From an uncultured Bacteroidota bacterium (GTDB lineage: Bacteria; Bacteroidota; Bacteroidia; Bacteroidales; UBA12481), in assembly GCA_903851365.1 (NCBI GenBank), contig CAINOB010000085.1, forward strand, positions 124,001-188,000: a DNA stretch of 64,000 nucleotides. The letters are read 5' to 3'. Position 1 is the stretch's first letter. Every line of letters starts with the position of its first letter. Below are positions 59,168 through 64,000 of this stretch, one piece after another. The position numbers and the translations under genes are program-made. Below the pieces are notes generated by a model that saw only the letters and a list, made by a program, of their open reading frames with translations, was not told the origin of the DNA and did not search any database.

Positions 59168-61798
59168 TTATTCCTCCACTTTATAATTATACTTTCCCGA
59201 ACCGACGCTTGCCAGGTGTTTGCCTCTAAACCAAACCTCGGCGGTGGCGCCAACGGGAATGCGAATATCTATTAAATATTTATTCCCCGACTTTTCCCAC
59301 CGGCAATATATTTGACCAAAATTACATCGGTGAGTGGTTTCGGCCCATTTGAGATCGCCGACAGGTTGAGGGTCGATGATAATTTTATCGAACCCGGTTG
59401 AACCTTTTGCCTGCCGTATCCCGCCAATTCCACTGTAGAGCCATTCCATCAGGTGGCCAAGCATCATGTGATTATTGGATACATAACGAAGCGCCGGCCA
59501 GGATTCCGTCAATGAAGTTGCGCCATGTTTCAGCTGAAAACCATAACCCGGAACATCCTCACGGGAGTTCATCTTATAGATCACATCGCTGGCACCCGCA
59601 TCCTGAAGTGCCTGGACGAGGTAATGGTAACCAACATCGCCGGCGGTGAGAGCATAGCCATCCTTTTCAACTGCCTTGATGAGGTTCTTAAATACCTCAG
59701 CCCGGTCGGCATCCGGCACCAGGCCAACCACGAGAGGCATCGAGTACGCGGTTTGCGAACCGGTGGCGATCACGTGCGTATCAGGATTATAAAATTTTGT
59801 ATTAAAGGCATTCCTTACTTTCTGAGCACTGTCGGCCAGAATGGCTGCATCAGCAGTAAACCCAAGGATACCAGCCATTTTCGTCAGGACCGAAAGGTCG
59901 TAGAAATATATGGCTGTTGCGGTAAGGGCCATCGGGGTGAGCTGCGATTCGCCAGGAATGCCCGGACCCAGATCGAACCAATCGCCCAAACCGTGTGATA
60001 CAATGCTGCCTTTGGCCATGGATCCCAGATAGACAACATACTTTTTCATCATCGGATAAGCTCGTTCCATCGGCCGTTTGTCACCATACCAGTTGTAGAC
60101 ATACCATGGAATAATGACTGCAGAACTGCCCCACTCCGGCGAATCCCGGAAACCGCCTCCGAAAGGAACAAACTCAGGGGCAATATCAGGAACCAGTCCG
60201 TTATCGAGCTGTGATTCAATCATGTCATCTATCACTTTTTCATACATATTCCGGATATCGTAATTATACCGGATCGAGTTCCCCATCAGATGGGTAACCT
60301 CCAGCCAACCGAGCTTCTCGCGGTGCGGGCAGTCGGTGGTTACACTGGCGAGGTTACTTTTGATGGACCAGTTGATGAGCGAAAAGATATTATTAAACAA
60401 TGCGCTGGAGCACTTAAAGGTGCCCACGGCTGGTGAGCTGTTGCGGGTATGGTGAAAAACCATGCTTTCGATAACCGGCAGGTTATCCGGGTTTGGCTTA
60501 CCCGCAGGTACGGCACCTCTCAGGCTCACATAGCGGAATCCGTAATAGCTAAAGCTGGGTTTCCAGCTCGCTCCGCTTGTAGCGCCGTTGGTGGTATATT
60601 CATAATAATGTGGCCCACCGGAAGCTTGCTGAGTAACCTGGCCATTATCATCAATAAGTTCCCCCGGAGTTAGCCTGATCACCTTGCTATGGCTTCCCAG
60701 AACCCTGAATTCAGGGATTCCTGATGCATTCTGGCCGAAATCATACACCCAGGATTTATCTGCCAGCTGAGTGATTTTTACAGGATTAAAAGTCTGCATA
60801 ATCTCTATTGGGTAGTCGGCCTCCCAACGCATGGCACCGCCTGGTCCCTTAACCTCCAAAGCCGGGTGCCAGGTAGCATTATTCAATCGGGCATCATAAT
60901 CTTCACCACCATATATCGAGGTAAAAGTTGTTGCTGAAGGGGAAGTTTCCCAGGAGGTATCGGAGTTGATGTTTTCAGAAGTTCCATCGACATATCGGAT
61001 AACCATTTTCATACGCATCATGGGCATGCCCCAGGCATCAACCATTTTGCGATAACGCTCACGGTTGATATTAAAAAATCCGTTACCCACCGTGACCACC
61101 ACCTCGTGGGGCCCGTTTTTTAGTTGGGCAGTCAAGTCAAAACCGTTGTAAAAACAGGTTTTAGCATAGTTGGTCCAGCCCGGGCGCATGAATCCGCCGG
61201 TTATATCTTTGCTGTCCATTGTGAGGGTATACTGGCCCATTCCCGAGACAAACATCCAGGCTTCAGCAACCGGTTTACTGATGTTGATGGTTTTGCGAAA
61301 GGAGGGAACCACCGGACGTTTTACGGCCAGATTCCCCAGGTGATCGCCTGATCCATGCACACCCGGAACCAGCTTCAGTGAATCAGGGAGTTGCTCATAG
61401 CCGATCCATTTTGCCCCGGTCCAGTCTTTGTCAGGTAGGCCGGTTACAAACCACGCCTTTTTGCTCCAGGCTGAAAAATTGCCCTTTTCATCTTTCACCC
61501 TCACCTGCCACTCATACTTCCTGCCTGCCTCAAAGGTTATGGTCTTTAAGTCTTCCAGTTTTAAAGTCTCTTTGTCTTTTATCCTGATCTCGTATCTGCT
61601 TACCGCTGCTCCATTTCTGTCCGATACGACAGTCCAGCGAAGGTCGGGCACCCCTTCAACTCCAATAGGGTTGATACGGTTATTGCAATACATTTCATCG
61701 ACCCTGAAATGTGCTGAGCCATTGCATCCGGCAAGGATAACTGCGGTTAATGCGATGACCGGGAGAATGAGCTGTCGGATTTTTGTAGATTTGGCCAT
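59168..61798 (-). CDS. GH78 alpha-L-rhamnosidase, surface lipoprotein
   Basis: An 876-residue lipoprotein (lipobox LAGC, about residues 22-25) that removes terminal alpha-L-rhamnose. It shows GAKWIGYEQL, GMGQYTLTMDSKDITGGFMRPGWTNYAKTCFYNGFDLT (beta-sandwich) and the catalytic barrel VTTDCPHREKLGWLEVTHLMGNSIRYNYDIRNMYEKVIDDM, with FRDSPEWGSSAVIIPWYVYNWYGD (active-site Asp/Glu). It ends with the C-terminal beta domain including VWFRGKHLASVGSGKYNYK. It heads an operon with the PfkB kinase and GT2, and its start is only 12 bp from the divergent gene. Confidence 0.94.
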   Translation of the reverse strand: MAKSTKIRQLILPVIALTAVILAGCNGSAHFRVDEMYCNNRINPIGVEGVPDLRWTVVSDRNGAAVSRYEIRIKDKETLKLEDLKTITFEAGRKYEWQVRVKDEKGNFSAWSKKAWFVTGLPDKDWTGAKWIGYEQLPDSLKLVPGVHGSGDHLGNLAVKRPVVPSFRKTINISKPVAEAWMFVSGMGQYTLTMDSKDITGGFMRPGWTNYAKTCFYNGFDLTAQLKNGPHEVVVTVGNGFFNINRERYRKMVDAWGMPMMRMKMVIRYVDGTSENINSDTSWETSPSATTFTSIYGGEDYDARLNNATWHPALEVKGPGGAMRWEADYPIEIMQTFNPVKITQLADKSWVYDFGQNASGIPEFRVLGSHSKVIRLTPGELIDDNGQVTQQASGGPHYYEYTTNGATSGASWKPSFSYYGFRYVSLRGAVPAGKPNPDNLPVIESMVFHHTRNSSPAVGTFKCSSALFNNIFSLINWSIKSNLASVTTDCPHREKLGWLEVTHLMGNSIRYNYDIRNMYEKVIDDMIESQLDNGLVPDIAPEFVPFGGGFRDSPEWGSSAVIIPWYVYNWYGDKRPMERAYPMMKKYVVYLGSMAKGSIVSHGLGDWFDLGPGIPGESQLTPMALTATAIYFYDLSVLTKMAGILGFTADAAILADSAQKVRNAFNTKFYNPDTHVIATGSQTAYSMPLVVGLVPDADRAEVFKNLIKAVEKDGYALTAGDVGYHYLVQALQDAGASDVIYKMNSREDVPGYGFQLKHGATSLTESWPALRYVSNNHMMLGHLMEWLYSGIGGIRQAKGSTGFDKIIIDPQPVGDLKWAETTHRCNFGQIYCRWEKSGNKYLIDIRIPVGATAEVWFRGKHLASVGSGKYNYKVEE

Positions 61799-61810
61799 AA
61801 ATTCAAAGGA

Positions 61811-62065
61811 ATGTTATTTGCGAATATCGTCAATTCGGTTGGAGTATTTCTTATCCTTTCGGCATTCTTCCTGTTGATCCTGGGCAAAGTAAAGCCCGAA
61901 AACCGGGGGTATCTTTTAATGAACCTGGTTGGCGCCGGTCTTTCGGCTTACGGATCTTGGCTGATTCATGCCATACCTTTTGTCGTACTGGAGGGGACGT
62001 GGGCAGTTGTGGCGGTAGTAGGATTATCGAAGAAAAAGATCGGGGGACGAAAGAAAGATAGATAG
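61811..62065 (+). CDS. Small membrane protein, CBU_0592-like
   Basis: An 84-residue protein with two to three helices (VNSVGVFLILSAFFLLILG and LLMNLVGAGLSAYGSWL) and VVLEGTWAVVAVVGL, the pattern of the small CBU_0592-type membrane proteins. The tail SKKKIGGRKKDR and the stop are coded by the purine-rich repeat. Function unknown. Divergent from the rhamnosidase gene with a 12-bp gap. Confidence 0.7.
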   Translation: MLFANIVNSVGVFLILSAFFLLILGKVKPENRGYLLMNLVGAGLSAYGSWLIHAIPFVVLEGTWAVVAVVGLSKKKIGGRKKDR

Positions 62066-62072
62066 ACAAAGA
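62026..62072 (+). repeat. Purine-rich repeat at the 3' end of the small membrane protein gene
   Basis: Units ATCGAAGAAAAAG, ATCGGGGGACGAAAGAAAG and ATAGATAGACAAAG are of the same family as those at 81-158; ACGAAAGAAAGAT is identical. Confidence 0.55.
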
Positions 62073-62093
62073 TCCCGGACCAGTGTTGAATCT

Positions 62094-63902
62094 CTACCCT
62101 GGAATAGCAACCTTCTTTTGAAGCCACTTCGGCAGCGCATTGCCAAAAATCACAAACAGGCATACAATGATGAGGCTGGTGATAACCAGGTTGATCATGC
62201 CCGGAACCACCGTTCCCTTGGTGATCATCTGGGGATAATATATCGTGACAACATTTGTAATGCCTGCATAAAGAGTGGTGATACCTACAAATATCATTGG
62301 AATAATAGTCACCCAGGCATATTTACCGCGACCACGGTTGATGATATAAGAAGTACCCACCACCAGTGCTATTGTCGCCATAAGCTGGTTGGCTGTACCG
62401 AACATGGGCCAGATAGTACCGACGGTTCCGGTATAAATAAAATAACCCCAGCAAAATACGATGAAAGCACTGGTTATGAGGTTACCCGGAAGCCAGGTGG
62501 TCCGCGCAAACGGCTTATAAATCTTACCCATTGCTTCCTGTAGAACAAATCTGGCTATACGGGTACCGGCATCAATTGTTGTAAGAATGAAAAGGGCCTC
62601 AAACATGATGGCAAAATGATACCAGTAGCTCATCAGTTGCTTCATGCCCGGGATGGCAGAAAATATCTGAGCCATACCAACACCAAGTGAAACTGCGCCC
62701 CCAGGGCGTCCGGCTATTTTTTCACCCACCTGGGAGGCGAGTTCCTGTATGTTTCCCTGGGTGAATCCCATTTCCCGCAATTGAGGCAATACAGCCTGAA
62801 ATTTTTCGGGTGAGAGGTTGATCTGAAAATAATCCAGCGGGAACAAACTGGTCGCCGCAACCAAAGCCAGAATGCTCACTACACCTTCGGTAAGCATAGA
62901 CCCTACCGCGATTGCCTTGATATGCGATTCTTTCATGATCATTTTCGGGGTGGTTCCGGAACTGATCAATGCATGGAATCCCGAAATCGCACCGCAGGCT
63001 ATCGTGATAAAAAGATAGGGGTATAGCTTGCCTGCAATAATTGGGCCTCCGCCATGGACAAATTGGGTAAACCCCGGCATTTTTATATCAGGAGCGACAA
63101 TGACTATACCGATGGCCAATAAAAATATCACAGCGATTTTCATGATTGAGCTAAGGTAGTCGCGCGGCGTGAGCAGCAGCCATACTGGTAATACAGAGGC
63201 CAGAAAACCGTATCCGCATAATAACAGGGTAAGGGTTTTCTTGGTGAATGTAAAATACGGAGCCAAACCGGATTGAGGAATATACCTTCCGAAAATGACT
63301 GCAGCGGATAACATTATGACACCCATAATAGTAGCTTCCACTGTTTTGCCGGGTCGAAATTTAAACATCCAGACGCCCATAAATAAGGCGATCGGAATGG
63401 TGGTGGCGATGGTAAATGTTCCCCATGAGCTTTCGGCAAGAGCATTCACAACTACCATTCCAAGGCCAGCGAGTGCAATAACTAAAACCAATAGAATGGC
63501 TATGGAAGCCGTTGTTCCGCTAATTTTATTTATTTCAGCACGGGCAATTTCGGCCAGTGATTTTCCGTCGTGCTCAATGGATGCGGCCAGGATAACTAAA
63601 TCGTGCACTGCCCCGGCCACGACTGCGCCGATCAGCATCCAGATAAATCCGGGATAAAAACCAAACTGGGCGGCGAGTACAGGGCCAACCAGCGGACCTG
63701 CGCCCGCTATAGCGGCAAAATGGTGTCCAAAAAGGACCCATTTGCTTACGGGAATATAATTTTGACCATCATATAAGCGTGAAGCAGGAGTAGTCCTCAA
63801 ATCATTCGCTACGACTACTTTTGTCATCACAAAGCTGAAATACAGCCGATACGCAATCACAAAAAAGGCAATCGCTCCTATTACATACGGAACTGCATTC
63901 AT
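62094..63902 (-). CDS. cstA: Carbon starvation protein CstA-like peptide/pyruvate transporter
   Basis: A 602-residue protein with about sixteen hydrophobic helices. The CstA signature FGHHFAAIAGAGPLVGPVLAAQFG and the following GAVVAGAVHDLVILAASIEHDGKSLAEIAR are present. Characterised homologs import peptides or pyruvate. The start ATG overlaps the stop of the upstream permease gene (ATGA), indicating an operon. It is shorter than E. coli CstA (about 700 residues), as is usual for this subgroup. Confidence 0.92.
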   Translation of the reverse strand: MNAVPYVIGAIAFFVIAYRLYFSFVMTKVVVANDLRTTPASRLYDGQNYIPVSKWVLFGHHFAAIAGAGPLVGPVLAAQFGFYPGFIWMLIGAVVAGAVHDLVILAASIEHDGKSLAEIARAEINKISGTTASIAILLVLVIALAGLGMVVVNALAESSWGTFTIATTIPIALFMGVWMFKFRPGKTVEATIMGVIMLSAAVIFGRYIPQSGLAPYFTFTKKTLTLLLCGYGFLASVLPVWLLLTPRDYLSSIMKIAVIFLLAIGIVIVAPDIKMPGFTQFVHGGGPIIAGKLYPYLFITIACGAISGFHALISSGTTPKMIMKESHIKAIAVGSMLTEGVVSILALVAATSLFPLDYFQINLSPEKFQAVLPQLREMGFTQGNIQELASQVGEKIAGRPGGAVSLGVGMAQIFSAIPGMKQLMSYWYHFAIMFEALFILTTIDAGTRIARFVLQEAMGKIYKPFARTTWLPGNLITSAFIVFCWGYFIYTGTVGTIWPMFGTANQLMATIALVVGTSYIINRGRGKYAWVTIIPMIFVGITTLYAGITNVVTIYYPQMITKGTVVPGMINLVITSLIIVCLFVIFGNALPKWLQKKVAIPG

Positions 63903-64000
63903 CTATTCTCAATTTTATTTGTTCTTGCCTTCCAGATATAATAAACCGGTATGCCGAGGGCTACAATGATCAGGCCCGGCCAGGTGAATTTTGGTTTGTA
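63899..64000 (-). CDS. Amino-acid permease, C-terminal end (partial)
   Basis: The minus strand encodes 33 residues to a TGA stop at 63899-63901: a short basic stretch, a helix WPGLIIVALGIPVYYIWK and a charged tail. A final helix with LGIPVYYIWK is typical of APC-superfamily amino-acid permeases. It continues beyond the window. Confidence 0.6.
   Translation of the reverse strand, partial: YKPKFTWPGLIIVALGIPVYYIWKARTNKIENR

Overview
The window looks like chromosomal DNA from a free-living or environmental member of the Bacteroidota, probably class Bacteroidia. The evidence is: six proteins with C-terminal type IX secretion (T9SS) sorting domains; SusC/D-independent surface lipoprotein glycosidases; 6-bladed beta-propeller lipoproteins; a Nudix-type AraR regulator; the deacetylase-purD-DUF6427 gene order; and start-proximal promoter elements of the TAnnTTTG type. 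Base composition is moderate and fairly even. There is no rRNA operon, phage or insertion sequence. One tRNA gene (Gln, anticodon TTG) is present.

Layout. 1-7 kb: the 3' end of a probable glycoside hydrolase, an ABC-2 exporter with a LolA-like protein, a DNPH1-type nucleotide hydrolase, a membrane AraC-type regulator, a beta-helix T9SS cargo and a thymidylate-synthase-fold enzyme. 6.8-10.7 kb: two tandem paralogous T9SS cargo proteins of an unrecognised family. 11-14.6 kb: a biotin-dependent acyl-CoA (propionyl-CoA type) carboxylase operon. 15-20 kb: an M6 protease with BACON and T9SS domains, then deacetylase-purD-DUF6427. 20-26 kb: three 6-bladed propeller proteins around an MNT/HEPN pair, tRNA-Gln and a DedA protein. 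26.6-42.2 kb: third and fourth copies of the T9SS paralog bracketing an arabinose/arabinan region (GH51, GH127, araD, Nudix AraR), a TMTC-like GT-C/TPR protein, a phosphoesterase and an S9 peptidase. 42.7-51 kb: TolC and a periplasmic adaptor, tsaB, efp, O-antigen ligase with a Wzz-like protein, tyrS, cvpA. 51-64 kb: GH3 enzyme, deoxynucleoside kinase, cupin, an unusual tandem class-V aminotransferase, AlkD, an operon of GH78 rhamnosidase, PfkB kinase and GT2, then cstA and the end of an amino-acid permease.

The genes suggest an organism that degrades plant-type polysaccharides rich in arabinose and rhamnose with surface lipoproteins and T9SS-exported proteins, and ferments or salvages the products. 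The araD/AraR/GH51/GH127 set is a partial arabinose regulon; araA, araB and a SusCD pair are not in view.

The least conventional content is between and at the ends of genes. Several families of short tandem repeats (7, 8, about 19 and 21 bp periods) and palindromes recur at distant loci, often run into the 3' ends of genes, and in several cases supply the stop codon. Other points of interest are the four-copy T9SS family, a protein with one degenerate and one complete aminotransferase domain, and a long nested hairpin upstream of accC.
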